Of a stretch of 64,000 bases of DNA, positions 45,814 to 55,867 are shown in pieces (positions within the stretch are counted from its first letter, which is position 1; each line of letters starts with the position of its first letter). The stretch covers positions 248,001 through 312,000 of the forward strand of contig NZ_FNII01000004.1 in the NCBI RefSeq assembly GCF_900103865.1, in the 5' to 3' direction. The notes below the pieces were generated by a model. It saw only the letters and a list, made by a program, of their open reading frames with translations, was not told where the DNA came from and did not search any database. Source of the DNA: Vreelandella arcis (GTDB lineage Bacteria; Pseudomonadota; Gammaproteobacteria; Pseudomonadales; Halomonadaceae). The position numbers were made by a program, and so were the translations under genes.

Positions 45814-46287
45814 ATGGCTGAATCAAGCGGCGGACCAAAAAAATTACTCTGGGTAATGATCATTCTAGTACTGCTTTCCTCGGCGGGAGCGGCAGCTGCC
45901 ATTTATATGGTGATGGATCAGCGTGACGATAACCCGGGAGAAGCGGCAGAAGAGACTGCTGAGCGCCAGCCACCGGTTTTTCTGACCATCGAGCCGTTTA
46001 CCGTCAACTTGGCCGATGACCGTCAGGGTACAAGATTGCTCTACGCCGGCATTACTCTTCGCGTTGAGGATGAAGAGACTCGCGACCTACTCGAACAACA
46101 CATGCCACAGCTTCGCAGCCGGTTGCTCACCATATTGTCCGGCCAAGAAGCAGGCAGCCTGACCTCTTCACAAGGCAAGCAACAGCTAGCTAGCAACATC
46201 AAAGCAAGGCTCAGCGAGCCCTTTGATGAGGATCAGCCCCCACTTAGGCTGAGTGAAGTACTGTTTACTGAATTCATTGTGCAATAA
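45814..46287 (+). CDS. fliL: Flagellar basal body-associated protein FliL
   Basis: FliL surrounds the stator and supports torque. The 157-residue product has one N-terminal membrane helix (about 11-33, LLWVMIILVLLSSAGAAAAIYMV), an acidic linker and a periplasmic domain with TIEPFTVNLADD and the conserved C-terminal LRLSEVLFTEFIVQ. It opens the fliLMNOPQR run after a hairpin and a 161-nt gap that holds its own promoter region. Confidence 0.95.
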   Translation: MAESSGGPKKLLWVMIILVLLSSAGAAAAIYMVMDQRDDNPGEAAEETAERQPPVFLTIEPFTVNLADDRQGTRLLYAGITLRVEDEETRDLLEQHMPQLRSRLLTILSGQEAGSLTSSQGKQQLASNIKARLSEPFDEDQPPLRLSEVLFTEFIVQ

Positions 46288-46308
46288 TCTAGGGAACTGG
46301 AGCCGTTC

Positions 46309-47364
46309 ATGTCGCAGGACGATCTACTGTCCCAGGAAGAAATTGACGCCCTACTCAAAGGGGTCAGTGGTGATGATGAATCATCGGCGTCCTCGGCTCA
46401 GTCGCAAAACGAACCGAAGGTACGCCCTTACGATCCATCCACGCAGCACCGTGTTATTCGCGAGCGCCTGCATGCCTTAGATTTTATTAATGAGCGCTTC
46501 GCGCGCTACTTCCGTACGGGCTTATTTAACCTACTTCGACGCAGCGCCGATATCACCGTTGAGTCGGTTCGTTACCAGAGCTTTAGCGATTTTTCGCGCA
46601 ATGTTCCCGTACCGACCAATTTGAATATCGTCTCCATGCGCCCGCTGCGCGGATCTAGCTTGATCGTATTTCCACCTAATTTAGTCTTCATGGTGGTCGA
46701 CAACCTCTTTGGCGGCGACGGCCGTTTTGTTACCAAGTCGGATGGGCGCGAATTCACCAATACCGAACAGCGCATTATCCAGCGCTTGCTAGGCTTGGCC
46801 ATCGATGCCTATCAAGAAGCATGGAAAGTCGTTTATCCATTGGAAATCAGCTTCCTTCGCTCAGAAGTGCAGTCGAAATTTGCTAACATTACTAACTCAC
46901 CCAACGAAATCGTGGTGAACACCAAATTCAATATTGAAGTGGGTAACCTGTCGAGCAACTTTCAGGTTTGTATGCCTTACGCCATGATTGAGCCGCTACG
47001 CGACCTCTTGGCGAACCCGATCAACGACAGCAACCACGACCAAGATGGCACATGGTCGCGCCGGATGGCGAGCGAGTTACGCCAGTCAGAAGTCGAGTTA
47101 GTCGCTGAGTTTGCCCACATCCCTAGCCGTATCTCCCATGTAATGGGGCTCAAAAAGGGTGACGTACTGCCGTTAGACATCCCCTCCACCGTCACCGCCA
47201 ATGTTGATGGCGTGCCGGTGATGGAGTGCGAATACGGAAGTCAACGACAGCAGCGCGCCTTGCGCGTGCAGCGTATGATCGATCACGCCGCGATGAACAA
47301 TGTACCGTCCAACGACTTTGTTAAAGGGTCGACACGACAGAAAGCCAAGGAATCTAAAGCATGA
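46309..47364 (+). CDS. fliM: Flagellar motor switch protein FliM
   Basis: FliM is the C-ring protein that binds CheY-P. The 351-residue product starts with the CheY-P-binding segment (DLLSQEEIDALLKGV), then a middle CheC-like domain (FARYFRTGLFNLLRRSADI) and a C-terminal SpoA domain. Length is typical. It overlaps fliN by 4 nt. Confidence 0.97.
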   Translation: MSQDDLLSQEEIDALLKGVSGDDESSASSAQSQNEPKVRPYDPSTQHRVIRERLHALDFINERFARYFRTGLFNLLRRSADITVESVRYQSFSDFSRNVPVPTNLNIVSMRPLRGSSLIVFPPNLVFMVVDNLFGGDGRFVTKSDGREFTNTEQRIIQRLLGLAIDAYQEAWKVVYPLEISFLRSEVQSKFANITNSPNEIVVNTKFNIEVGNLSSNFQVCMPYAMIEPLRDLLANPINDSNHDQDGTWSRRMASELRQSEVELVAEFAHIPSRISHVMGLKKGDVLPLDIPSTVTANVDGVPVMECEYGSQRQQRALRVQRMIDHAAMNNVPSNDFVKGSTRQKAKESKA

Positions 47365-47900
47365 CGGATCCTAATAAACCCGATGAGAATATCTCTGACG
47401 ACGACTGGGCGTCTGCCATGTCGGAACAAGAGGAAGAAGAAAGCACTGCCGCTTCATCTGAAGCCGCCGATGGCGAGGAGGAAGATCCTTGGGCAGCGGC
47501 GATGGCAGAACAACAGGCTGTCGAGGAAGAAACGCCTGAGGAGGACAAACAAGCCGACGATCCTCCCGCCAGTGAAGCCAAAGCGGCCAGCGACGATGTA
47601 TTTCGTCCGTTGACCCAGGACAGTGGCGCTACCTCGTCGCGCGACCTTGAAATGATCATGGATATTCCGGTCAAGCTCACCGTTGAGCTAGGCCGCACCA
47701 AACTGACCATCAAACAGCTGCTTGAGCTGGCTCAAGGCTCGGTTATCGAGCTCGAGGGGCTGGCGGGTGAACCCATGGATATCTTGATCAACGGTTATTT
47801 GATTGCCCAAGGCGAAGTCGTCGTCATTGAAGATAAGTACGGCATCCGTATCACCGAGATCATTACGCCCTCTGAGCGCATTCACAAACTGAACCGATGA
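47361..47900 (+). CDS. fliN: Flagellar motor switch protein FliN
   Basis: FliN forms the base of the C ring and helps deliver export cargo. The 179-residue product has an acidic N-terminal extension of about 90 residues (Glu/Asp/Ala-rich with two DPWAAAMAEQ-like elements) and a C-terminal SpoA domain (ILINGYLIAQGEVVVIEDKYGIRITEII). This is longer than E. coli FliN (137) because of the extension. It overlaps fliO by 4 nt. Confidence 0.96.
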   Translation: MTDPNKPDENISDDDWASAMSEQEEEESTAASSEAADGEEEDPWAAAMAEQQAVEEETPEEDKQADDPPASEAKAASDDVFRPLTQDSGATSSRDLEMIMDIPVKLTVELGRTKLTIKQLLELAQGSVIELEGLAGEPMDILINGYLIAQGEVVVIEDKYGIRITEIITPSERIHKLNR

Positions 47901-48346
47901 GCAGTGAAACCGCCTCAACGCAAAGTAGTTCGCTCGACGCCATAAGCAGCGGCGGCGACTCCTTGATTGGCATGGCCATGCTGGGCAAAACGGCAGCGGC
48001 ACTGGCGCTCGTTATTGCCATTATTTTACTTTGCACGGCGCTTTTGAAGCGTGTCGGTCATGCCAAACGCGCCGGTGGTGAGCTCCAGCTTATCAGCAGC
48101 ACTGCCGTGGGTAACCGTGAGCGCGTGGTGATCGTACAAGTTGAAGATACGTGGTTAGTATTAGGCGTTGGTAACGGACGCATTACCAAGCTGCATGAGC
48201 GCCCGGCGCCTGCTACGCCACCAGCAGATACCACACAAGCGCCCTCTCACTTTGCCAAACGCTTTTCCCAAGCGCTGGCCGATAACCTGACCAAAAAGCC
48301 ACGGCGTGGCCCTCCACCTACCTCTGAAACAGATCGAACCCCATGA
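47897..48346 (+). CDS. fliO: Flagellar protein FliO
   Basis: FliO is a small membrane protein that helps assemble the FliP ring. The 149-residue product has one membrane helix (about 33-54, [19 protein letters not shown]) and a cytoplasmic tail with the family pattern [29 protein letters not shown]. It overlaps fliN and fliP by 4 nt each. Confidence 0.93.
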   Translation: MSSETASTQSSSLDAISSGGDSLIGMAMLGKTAAALALVIAIILLCTALLKRVGHAKRAGGELQLISSTAVGNRERVVIVQVEDTWLVLGVGNGRITKLHERPAPATPPADTTQAPSHFAKRFSQALADNLTKKPRRGPPPTSETDRTP

Positions 48347-49119
48347 GGATTAAAACGTTACATTGGCCGCCCTTTTTGCGGTGGCGGTGGCTCCTTGTTG
48401 TTAGTTTGCTTTGCCTTTTTCCGCTTATCGGCAACGCCCAAGAGCTTCCCGGGATAACCACTCAGCCACTTGAAGACGGCGGGCAGCAGTGGTCCGTCTC
48501 TTTGCAGACACTATTATTTCTGAGCTCGCTGGCATTCCTACCGTCTATGCTGTTGATGATGACCAGCTTCACGCGGATCATCATTGTGTTGAGTTTGTTG
48601 CGCACCGCCATGGGCACCCAGGCGACGCCCCCTAACCAAGTGCTGCTCGGCATCGCCCTGTTTCTGACGTTTTTCATCATGTCACCCGTCCTAGCACAGG
48701 TTTACGACACAGCCTGGGTACCGTTGAGTGAAGAAACCATCAACTTTGAAGAGTTTTTACGTTTAGCGCAGCTTCCGTTTCGTGAGTTTATGCTCGCACA
48801 AACGCGTGAACCCGATTTAGCACTCTTTGTGCGCCTCGCGGATGTGGGCCCAATGCAAGGGCCGGAAGAGCTGCCCATGCGCGTGTTATTGCCCTCGTTT
48901 GTCACAAGTGAGTTAAAAACTGCCTTTCAGATCGGCTTTACGATTTTTATTCCGTTTTTGATTATTGACCTGGTCGTGGCCAGTACCTTGATGGCCCTGG
49001 GTATGATGATGGTTCCACCCATCACCATTTCGTTGCCGTTTAAGCTTATGCTGTTTGTCTTGGTTGACGGTTGGCAACTGATTGTCGGTTCGTTAGCTGA
49101 AAGCTTTTACATGATATAG
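48343..49119 (+). CDS. fliP: Flagellar export gate protein FliP
   Basis: FliP is the main pore-forming component of the FliPQR export gate. The 258-residue product has a cleavable signal (about residues 1-30, ending near GNAQ) followed by four membrane segments, with family motifs [22 protein letters not shown] and [21 protein letters not shown]. Length is typical (245 in E. coli). Confidence 0.97.
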   Translation: MRIKTLHWPPFLRWRWLLVVSLLCLFPLIGNAQELPGITTQPLEDGGQQWSVSLQTLLFLSSLAFLPSMLLMMTSFTRIIIVLSLLRTAMGTQATPPNQVLLGIALFLTFFIMSPVLAQVYDTAWVPLSEETINFEEFLRLAQLPFREFMLAQTREPDLALFVRLADVGPMQGPEELPMRVLLPSFVTSELKTAFQIGFTIFIPFLIIDLVVASTLMALGMMMVPPITISLPFKLMLFVLVDGWQLIVGSLAESFYMI

Positions 49120-49144
49120 CCGTCATTACGACGAAGGAGGCCGA

Positions 49145-49414
49145 ATGACCCCCGAAATGGTCATGACGATTGCGTATCAAGGAATGCGAGTTACGCTAAT
49201 GCTTGCTGGCCCGATGTTGCTTGCCGCCCTGTTTACCGGCTTGATCATCAGCCTGTTTCAAGCCGCTACGCAAATTAATGAGATGACGCTGACGTTTATC
49301 CCTAAGATTTTAGCGGTATTCGCCGTTCTCGTCTTGGCTGGCCCTTGGCTGATCGGAATCATCACCGATTTTACCCATCGCTTATTCACCAATATCCCCA
49401 GCATGGTGATGTAA
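49145..49414 (+). CDS. fliQ: Flagellar export gate protein FliQ
   Basis: FliQ is a small two-helix component of the FliPQR gate. The 89-residue product matches family length and has the conserved LFQAATQINEMTLTFIPKI loop between its two membrane segments. GAAGGAGG lies 6 nt before its ATG. It is followed 4 nt later by fliR. Confidence 0.97.
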   Translation: MTPEMVMTIAYQGMRVTLMLAGPMLLAALFTGLIISLFQAATQINEMTLTFIPKILAVFAVLVLAGPWLIGIITDFTHRLFTNIPSMVM

Positions 49415-49418
49415 GCCG

Positions 49419-50210
49419 ATGGTTGAGGTCACCTTTGCCCAGCTACACGCGTGGCTGGTGGCGTTTATCTGGCCTTTCGCGCGCATTACCGCTTTCATGG
49501 CAGCCTCGCCTCTCTGGGGGCACTCCAGCGTGCCAAACCAGGCCAAGGTAGGCCTCGCGGCCGTTATTGCGGTGGTTATCGCCCCGATTCTTCCTCCTAT
49601 GCCCGACGTGCCCCTGATGTCCTGGGCAGGCGCTGGAATCATGGTAGAGCAAATTCTGATTGGTATCGCCATTGGCCTGGTAATGCACATTGTGTTTGCC
49701 GTTGTGCAAGCAGCGGGGGAATTCATTGGTCTGCAAATGGGCTTGGCATTCGCCAGCTTTTTTGATGCGGCCAGTGGCACCAACATCATGGTGTTATCGC
49801 GGATCTTGTATATGGTCACGCTACTGATGTTTCTCGCCCTGAATGGCCACCTGATGGTGCTGGAAACGTTGGTAATGAGCTTTCAAAGCCTGCCCATTGG
49901 CATTGGTACGCTTAATCCCAACGCCTTCGAGTTATTGGCCCGGTATGGCGGCACCATCTTTGCCTCGGGCATGTTGCTGGCATTACCGCTTGTCGGTTCA
50001 CTGCTGATCATCAATTTGGCGCTGGGTATTTTGAACCGCTCGGCACCCCAATTGACGGTATTTAATATCGGTTTTCCAACCTCATTAACGGTGGGGATAA
50101 TTCTATTAATGGTGTTAATGACCGACATTGAACGCTTTTTACAGCGGCTGTTTAGTCAGGGCATCAACTTTATGCAGGGTTTGATTGATACCATGGCGCC
50201 GTTATCGTGA
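49419..50210 (+). CDS. fliR: Flagellar export gate protein FliR
   Basis: FliR completes the FliPQR gate. The 263-residue product has about six membrane helices with the family segments FARITAFMAASPLWGHSSVPN and AAGEFIGLQMGLAFASFFD. Length is typical. It ends the fliL-fliR run and is followed by a strong bidirectional terminator. Confidence 0.96.
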   Translation: MVEVTFAQLHAWLVAFIWPFARITAFMAASPLWGHSSVPNQAKVGLAAVIAVVIAPILPPMPDVPLMSWAGAGIMVEQILIGIAIGLVMHIVFAVVQAAGEFIGLQMGLAFASFFDAASGTNIMVLSRILYMVTLLMFLALNGHLMVLETLVMSFQSLPIGIGTLNPNAFELLARYGGTIFASGMLLALPLVGSLLIINLALGILNRSAPQLTVFNIGFPTSLTVGIILLMVLMTDIERFLQRLFSQGINFMQGLIDTMAPLS

Positions 50211-50223
50211 TGATGACGCAGCA

Positions 50224-50254
50224 AAAAGCCCCTTGCCTGGGGCAAAGGGCTTTT
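50224..50254. terminator. Bidirectional terminator between fliR and flgL
   Basis: AAAAGCCCCTTGCC (50224-50237) pairs with GGCAAAGGGCTTTT (50241-50254) with one mismatch, across a TGG loop. The stem is GC-rich inside with A-runs on the left and T-runs on the right, so it can end transcripts from both directions: fliR on the plus strand and flgKL on the minus strand. Confidence 0.88.
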
Positions 50255-50293
50255 CCACCATACAGTTGGCCAGAGAGGCTATCAGTAAGAGGG

Positions 50294-51556
50294 CTATAAA
50301 TAGTTGAACAGCGACATGCCCTTAACGTCGACAAAGGCTTTCTGCGACGCCTGCAGGCCTACCTGACGCAAACTATATTCGGATATCGCCTCGTTATAGT
50401 CGAGGTCGACCAGATCCGACAGCGTCTGTTCGTAGTTAAGCGTCCTGTTACTACCAACAGCATCGATCACATCAAGCTCGTTCAGCCGCGCACCGGCAGA
50501 CGCGCGAACCGTTAAGACGTTATCCAGACTATTGTCCAGATCGCGCATTGACGTATTCAGCGTGTTGCGCAAGTCAGCTTTATCGGCGTCGGTCTCAGCA
50601 GGGTTTTCCAGTACGCGAATAGCTTCTTCCATGGTGCGGAACAGGTTGGATTCGCGCGTTTCACCACCGGCTTGAGCAACCACTATTTCATCACCTGGAG
50701 CGGGCGTTCCCTTGAGATCAACGGATAATCCACCGAATGTCAATGAAAGGGCGTCTTCATCATTGACAGCATCGGCCCAGTCGCCTGATGGCAGGGCGTC
50801 GCCCTCCATGTCCGTGTTAACCCAGCTCGTGCCATTGAAGCGTTCAACCTCATATCTTGGATCCGCCGCCGTGCCATTAAAGCTGACACGATAATCACTG
50901 CCATAGCCATCGTCACCCACGTCGGTTACCTGAGGCCCGCTAAAGGTGACGTTACCGGTATTGGCATTGTCGGCTTCCGCTACATAGCCCGCGCTGCTCG
51001 GCACACTCTGGAAAATCGAGATGCCATTTTCGGTCACCGGCATTAGGCGTGACGCATCCACGCGTTGCTCACGGGCACGATCATCGCCTTGGTAAACGGC
51101 CGCGTCTCCCTGTTTGACATAGGGAGGGTTGCTGTCATTGTAGCCACCAAACAGATAACGACCGCTGCCATCGGTGGCGTTGGCTTGGCCGAGCATCGTC
51201 TCATAGACGCCTTTTAGCTCGCTGGCCACGGACTCGCGGTCAACATCGCTCAGGGTATCGCTTGACGCCTGCACCAATAGCGTTTTTGCACTGGTAATCG
51301 CATCGCTAACGCTATTAAGGATACTCTCCGTTTGCGCCAGCGAGTTACGCGCCGATACCCGGGAATCGCTGTACTGTTCAGTGACGGCTTTGGCTTGATC
51401 CACGCCCACGGCACGGGAGGCGGCCTGGGGATCGTCGGACGGGTTAACCACGCGACGCCCGCTGGCAATTTGCTGACTGACGTTTAGAAAATCGCTTTGC
51501 TGACGATTCATTGACGCCGTGCTTTGATCAAACATGGTAACGCTGCTAATGCGCAT
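50294..51556 (-). CDS. flgL: Flagellar hook-filament junction protein FlgL
   Basis: FlgL (HAP3) joins hook and filament. The 420-residue product has flagellin-like N- and C-terminal helices (MRISSVTMFDQSTASMNRQQSDFLNVSQQIASGRRVVNPSDDP and LNYEQTLSDLVDLDYNEAISEYSLRQVGLQASQKAF) around a variable middle. It lies 16 nt after flgK and shares its sigma-28 promoter. Confidence 0.95.
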   Translation of the reverse strand: MRISSVTMFDQSTASMNRQQSDFLNVSQQIASGRRVVNPSDDPQAASRAVGVDQAKAVTEQYSDSRVSARNSLAQTESILNSVSDAITSAKTLLVQASSDTLSDVDRESVASELKGVYETMLGQANATDGSGRYLFGGYNDSNPPYVKQGDAAVYQGDDRAREQRVDASRLMPVTENGISIFQSVPSSAGYVAEADNANTGNVTFSGPQVTDVGDDGYGSDYRVSFNGTAADPRYEVERFNGTSWVNTDMEGDALPSGDWADAVNDEDALSLTFGGLSVDLKGTPAPGDEIVVAQAGGETRESNLFRTMEEAIRVLENPAETDADKADLRNTLNTSMRDLDNSLDNVLTVRASAGARLNELDVIDAVGSNRTLNYEQTLSDLVDLDYNEAISEYSLRQVGLQASQKAFVDVKGMSLFNYL

Positions 51557-51572
51557 GGCCGACTATCCTCGC

Positions 51573-53537
51573 TTAACCGCGTAGATTCAGAATGGTGTCC
51601 ATTATCGTGCCCGCCGTGTCGATTACTCGCGCGTTGGCCTGATAGAACTGTTGATAACGGATTAAATTGGCTGCTTCTTCGTCAAGGTTGACCCCGGACT
51701 CGGACTGCTGCACGGCGGTTAACTGATCGGTGAGCCCTTGCCTGGCGTCCAGGTTTACCTCAGTAATATTGGTTCGATTACCTACGTCGCTGACCATCGA
51801 CCCATAGGCACCGCTCAGCGTAGCGCTGCCGCCAACGATGGATTCGGACTGCAGGTTTTGCATCGCCAGGGCGTTACGGTTATCACCAGTGGCAAAAATA
51901 GTCTGGCTAACGGTTAATGACGACGTTTCGTCTGCATCCGGGAGGGAGACCGTAAAGCTGATACCATCAACTTCAATCTCATCGCCCTCTTTCAACTCAA
52001 TGTCTGATATGTCTGATGCATCAACATTACTATTGTTAACCACTATGTCTGTTGCCGGCGTCACAGTCAGCGTGCCCTCATCCCCCGCAGCGTTCGACTC
52101 CACCTCAAATTGATATTTTCTGTTATCGTCGAAAGCGTTAGACGTGATACCTAAATCGCTAACGTTTAAATCGCCCTCACGCTCGAACGAGTTACCGGTA
52201 TCATTGCCTACATTGATAAAGCCTGCATCGCCCGCGGCAATCTTGTCGAGGTCGGAGATATTGGCTTCCATACCGGCACCGGCACGACGGACCGGCTGAA
52301 TTTCAAACTGATCGCCTTCAACGGGTGCATCTGCCCCGTCGCTAAACTCCAGGGTCACTCCGCCGAATTTCAACTGATCGTCGTTATTCCAGGCATCCTG
52401 GTCAAATGCCACGACTTGACCGTTATCGTTACGTGTCACGACAGGTTCATCGTTGTCGTCAAAGCTTACCGTGTAATCCGTCGCGCGCAGTTCATCCACA
52501 CGGCTAACGTCAAACTCTGCGCTAGTGATCGTCGCGTCGCTATTGTTTTCGTAACCATAGGTCTGGGGCGAGCGAATCTTAAATAAATTTTCGCCCTGGT
52601 CGCCGTTTAGATCAACGCCTTGTTTATGCTGTTCGTTGACGGCCATGGACAGCGAAATGGCCAACTGGCCAATCTGGTTCTGAGTCTTGTCGAGCGTCTC
52701 GTCGCGGAAGGACATTAACCCGCCCAGTGAGCCCCCCGAAACGGTGTCTTCGTCCAGTTGGGTCAGGTTACCGCCACCGTCGCGATAGCCAATGACGGTG
52801 CGCTGGGGGTCGTAGTCCGCTTCCATGGTCTCGAGCTTGTAGGAATCGGTACCGGTCACCAATGGTTGCCCGTTAGGCAGGCTGATATTGTAAGTCTTGC
52901 CATCCTGAATGTTCAGGCGCAGATCCATACGCTCATTCAGATCCGACACCAATTTGTCGCGTTGATTGAGCAGGCTATTAGGCGCCTCGCCGGTGCGCGC
53001 GCGTGCCAGCGCGAGCTCTTTATTAAGCCCGGCAATTTGCTCGGTGGTGTTATTGATCTGGGTAACTTCGTCTTCCAACTGGTTATTGATGTTGGTCTGC
53101 ATGTCCTGCAGATAGCTATCGAAAGAACGGAACTGGGCGCTGAGCGTTTCCACGTTACCCAGCACGCCCTGGCGAGCCGCCGGGTCAGACGGTGAGCTGG
53201 CCAGGTCTTCCATCGACGAGAAGAAATTCTGCATCAACGGCGAAAGGCCTGCCTCGCGGTCGGCGAGCAGGTTATCGATCTGGCTGACCTGGTTGTAATA
53301 GGTCTCCAGCGCACTTGACTGCGTCTTGGCACTGTTGAGCTGTTCAGCAACGTATTGATTAAACTGTCGCTCAATATCGTTAACCTGAACACCGCCGGTT
53401 CCCGCGCTGCCCTCACCCAGCTTGGTGATTTCACGGTTATAGCCCGGTGTGTATACGTTGCTGATATTGTTGCTGGTCGTGTTCAGCGCGTTTTGTGCCG
53501 CGTTTAAGCCGCTTAGCCCAATAGAAAACATGCTCAT
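51573..53537 (-). CDS. flgK: Flagellar hook-associated protein FlgK
   Basis: FlgK (HAP1) is the first junction protein on the hook. The 654-residue product begins SIGLSGLNAAQNALNTTSNNISNVYTPGYNR and ends with the conserved NLDEEAANLIRYQQFYQANARVIDTAGTIMDTILNLRG. The middle (about 330-560) is acidic and variable; it is longer than E. coli FlgK (547). A sigma-28 promoter lies just upstream. Confidence 0.95.
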   Translation of the reverse strand: MSMFSIGLSGLNAAQNALNTTSNNISNVYTPGYNREITKLGEGSAGTGGVQVNDIERQFNQYVAEQLNSAKTQSSALETYYNQVSQIDNLLADREAGLSPLMQNFFSSMEDLASSPSDPAARQGVLGNVETLSAQFRSFDSYLQDMQTNINNQLEDEVTQINNTTEQIAGLNKELALARARTGEAPNSLLNQRDKLVSDLNERMDLRLNIQDGKTYNISLPNGQPLVTGTDSYKLETMEADYDPQRTVIGYRDGGGNLTQLDEDTVSGGSLGGLMSFRDETLDKTQNQIGQLAISLSMAVNEQHKQGVDLNGDQGENLFKIRSPQTYGYENNSDATITSAEFDVSRVDELRATDYTVSFDDNDEPVVTRNDNGQVVAFDQDAWNNDDQLKFGGVTLEFSDGADAPVEGDQFEIQPVRRAGAGMEANISDLDKIAAGDAGFINVGNDTGNSFEREGDLNVSDLGITSNAFDDNRKYQFEVESNAAGDEGTLTVTPATDIVVNNSNVDASDISDIELKEGDEIEVDGISFTVSLPDADETSSLTVSQTIFATGDNRNALAMQNLQSESIVGGSATLSGAYGSMVSDVGNRTNITEVNLDARQGLTDQLTAVQQSESGVNLDEEAANLIRYQQFYQANARVIDTAGTIMDTILNLRG

Positions 53538-53565
53538 GGTTCGATTCCTTTAGCCGATATTTCTT

Positions 53566-53592
53566 TTATCGGCAGTGCGGTACAAAACTTGA
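53566..53592 (-). promoter_or_regulatory. Sigma-28 promoter of flgK-flgL
   Basis: On the minus strand TCAAGTTT (53585-53592) and GCCGATAA (53566-53573) are spaced by 11 nt, matching the FliA consensus at 15 of 16 positions. Its start point would leave a short leader containing GGA before the flgK ATG at 53537. It separates flgKL (late) from flgJ upstream (middle). Confidence 0.82.
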
Positions 53593-53600
53593 ATGCCAGC

Positions 53601-54632
53601 TTATCGAGAATCTGCCAGGAAATTGCCCACATCCGGCATCGGACCCATGGTGTTCATCACGCTCACCAGCTTATTGGCATATTGAGGGTCAGTCGCATAG
53701 CCACCCCGCTGCAGTTCGCGTGCCGCCAGCTCGGCTGAAGGTGCTTGCGTTACGCCAGCGTAGCGGGGGTTGTTACCAATCAGGTTGGCATAGTCGGTAA
53801 AGGCGTGTTCATAGGAGTCATAGACGCGGAAGGTATCCACCATTTTTTCGCGGCGGCCATTGATGTATTCGTGCGTCACCACCTCAGTGGTTTCGCCGTC
53901 CCAATGCTGGCCCGCTTTGATGCCGAATACATTGTGGCTGTTGCTACCGTTTTGCTTGGCAATTTCATGCTTGCCCCAGCCCGTTTCCAAGGCTGCCTGC
54001 GCCAGAATCAATTCAGCAGGCACGCCGGTGCTCCGGCTTGCCGCCTGGGCAGAAGGAGCCAGCGTTTCCATAAATTGATTCACGTGCGGTAGCTGCCCGG
54101 TCGCTTGGCGTGTTGTCTCAGGTTGCGCAGGGTCAGCTTTTGTCACCTGCCCCTGACGAACCGCATCCAGCTCGGCCAAGAAATTACGCTCTGAAGGCGC
54201 CTCAGGTACCTGCCCATTCCCAGGATTAAGCGGGCTATCCAGGACACGGGGCGTGCCCCGCGGAATCCCGGCAATCAGCGCCTGCGTTTGCTGGTCGTCG
54301 CTGGATGAGGCCCCTTCCCCTTTGGGAACCAAACCTTGTCTTTCAAGCTGCTCGACCAATGCATCCGCCAGGCCAACACCACGGGATGCGATGACCTGCG
54401 ACCACTGCTGGTCCAGCATTTTCTGATAGGTATCGGTGGTGCTACTGTTCATCAACCCCGACGTCGGGATAGCATCGCGCATACTCTTCATCATCATCTG
54501 CACGAACAATGCTTCAAACTGTTGGGCGGCAGACTGAACCCCGGCTTCAGGATCGACTTTTGCCGTGTGCTGCATCCGCTGAAAGCCTTGCATATCAAGC
54601 GCAAATTGATTGCTCATATCAGTGGCGTTCAT
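53601..54632 (-). CDS. flgJ: Flagellar rod-capping protein and peptidoglycan hydrolase FlgJ
   Basis: FlgJ caps the growing rod and cuts peptidoglycan for it. The 343-residue product has the rod-cap part (about 20-110, QFEALFVQMMMKSMRDAIP, SRGVGLADALVEQL) and a C-terminal glucosaminidase domain (about 190-340) with the catalytic Glu in ILAQAALETGWGKHE and the YDSYEHAFTDYANL segment. Both domains are intact. The stop of flgI overlaps its ATG by one base (TAATG). Confidence 0.95.
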   Translation of the reverse strand: MNATDMSNQFALDMQGFQRMQHTAKVDPEAGVQSAAQQFEALFVQMMMKSMRDAIPTSGLMNSSTTDTYQKMLDQQWSQVIASRGVGLADALVEQLERQGLVPKGEGASSSDDQQTQALIAGIPRGTPRVLDSPLNPGNGQVPEAPSERNFLAELDAVRQGQVTKADPAQPETTRQATGQLPHVNQFMETLAPSAQAASRSTGVPAELILAQAALETGWGKHEIAKQNGSNSHNVFGIKAGQHWDGETTEVVTHEYINGRREKMVDTFRVYDSYEHAFTDYANLIGNNPRYAGVTQAPSAELAARELQRGGYATDPQYANKLVSVMNTMGPMPDVGNFLADSR

Positions 54633-55849
54633 TAGATGATCTCCAGCTCAGCGCGCAGCGAACCAGACGCTCTTAATGATTGAAGAATCGACATTAAGTC
54701 CCGAGGGGTGGCGCCTAAGGCATTTAATGCGTTGACCACTTCGGTGAGTTGTGCGCCTTCTACGATCCGCAAAAAGGCCTCTTGCTGCTGTATGTTAATG
54801 TCGGCGTCGGGCGTCACGACGGTTTCGCCTTCAGCCAGCGCGTTAGGCTGGCTAACGTTATACTCAGTATCAATAGTGATCGACAGATCGCCGTGGGCCA
54901 CCGCCGCTTGGCGCAATGTGACTGCGCTATTCATGACCACAGAGCCGGTACGCGCATTCAGCACAACGCGTGCCGGTGCTTGCGTTGGAGTCAGCTGCAC
55001 GCTTTCAACACGAGCCATAAAATTGACCCGCGCATTAGCATCAGTAGGGCCGTCAAGTGCGATCACTCGGCCATTGCGCGCATAAGCAACCGACTCGTCA
55101 AACTCGTTGTTAATCGCCGCCACCATGCGCTGAACGGTGCCAAAATCCGACTCGTCAAGCTGTAATTCAAGCATGCCGCCGTTACTCCCCAGGTTCAGCG
55201 GCACTTCTTTCTCAACCAAGGCGCCGTTGGGAATTGCCCCCGCTGCCTGGTGGTTGATTTGCACACTGCTGCCACCAGCCTGGGCTCCCGCACCGCCCAC
55301 GAGCATATTGCCTTGGGCAATGGCATAGGTATCGCCGTCGGCACCTCTTAAAGGTGTCATAAGCAGCGTGCCACCTCGCAAACTGCTGGCGTTTGCAATC
55401 GACGACACCACAATATCCAAACGCTGACCCGGCCTTGAAAACGGCGGCAGATCAGCTGTCACCATCACGGCTGCGACGTTACGCAACTGTAAATTTGTTC
55501 CGGAAGGTACCGTCACGCCTAACTGGGACAACATGTTGGTTAAACTTTGACTGGTAAACGGTGCCTGGGTGGTCTGGTCGCCACTCCCGTCCAGTCCCAC
55601 CACCAGCCCATACCCGACCAGTTGGTTATCACGCACACCGGAAAAACTTGCCAGTTCACGAACACTCTCCGCTTGAACTGGCAAAGCCAATAGACCCACC
55701 ATTACCAAGACAGACAGCTGAGTAAACCATGTGTTGATTATTCGACAACTACTTATCCGCAAACGACGTAACTGCATCACTATTGCCCGTTTTAGCGCTT
55801 TCATTGAAAGACCTATCCTTAAAGAACCTGCCATTGAAAGCGCTGTCAT
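54632..55849 (-). CDS. flgI: Flagellar P-ring protein FlgI
   Basis: FlgI forms the periplasmic P ring bushing. The 405-residue reading starts at ATG 55849 (GGGGAG 6 nt upstream). In-frame ATGs at 55804 and 55777 could be the true start, since the family has a short signal peptide and the hydrophobic stretch (FTQLSVLVMVGLLALPVQAE) ends near residue 61. The mature part is typical (VRELASFSGVRDNQLVGYGLVVGLDGSGDQT ... ILQSLRASGSLRAELEII). Overlaps flgJ by 1 nt. Confidence 0.93.
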   Translation of the reverse strand: MTALSMAGSLRIGLSMKALKRAIVMQLRRLRISSCRIINTWFTQLSVLVMVGLLALPVQAESVRELASFSGVRDNQLVGYGLVVGLDGSGDQTTQAPFTSQSLTNMLSQLGVTVPSGTNLQLRNVAAVMVTADLPPFSRPGQRLDIVVSSIANASSLRGGTLLMTPLRGADGDTYAIAQGNMLVGGAGAQAGGSSVQINHQAAGAIPNGALVEKEVPLNLGSNGGMLELQLDESDFGTVQRMVAAINNEFDESVAYARNGRVIALDGPTDANARVNFMARVESVQLTPTQAPARVVLNARTGSVVMNSAVTLRQAAVAHGDLSITIDTEYNVSQPNALAEGETVVTPDADINIQQQEAFLRIVEGAQLTEVVNALNALGATPRDLMSILQSLRASGSLRAELEII

Positions 55850-55867
55850 TGGTCGCTCCCCATGGCG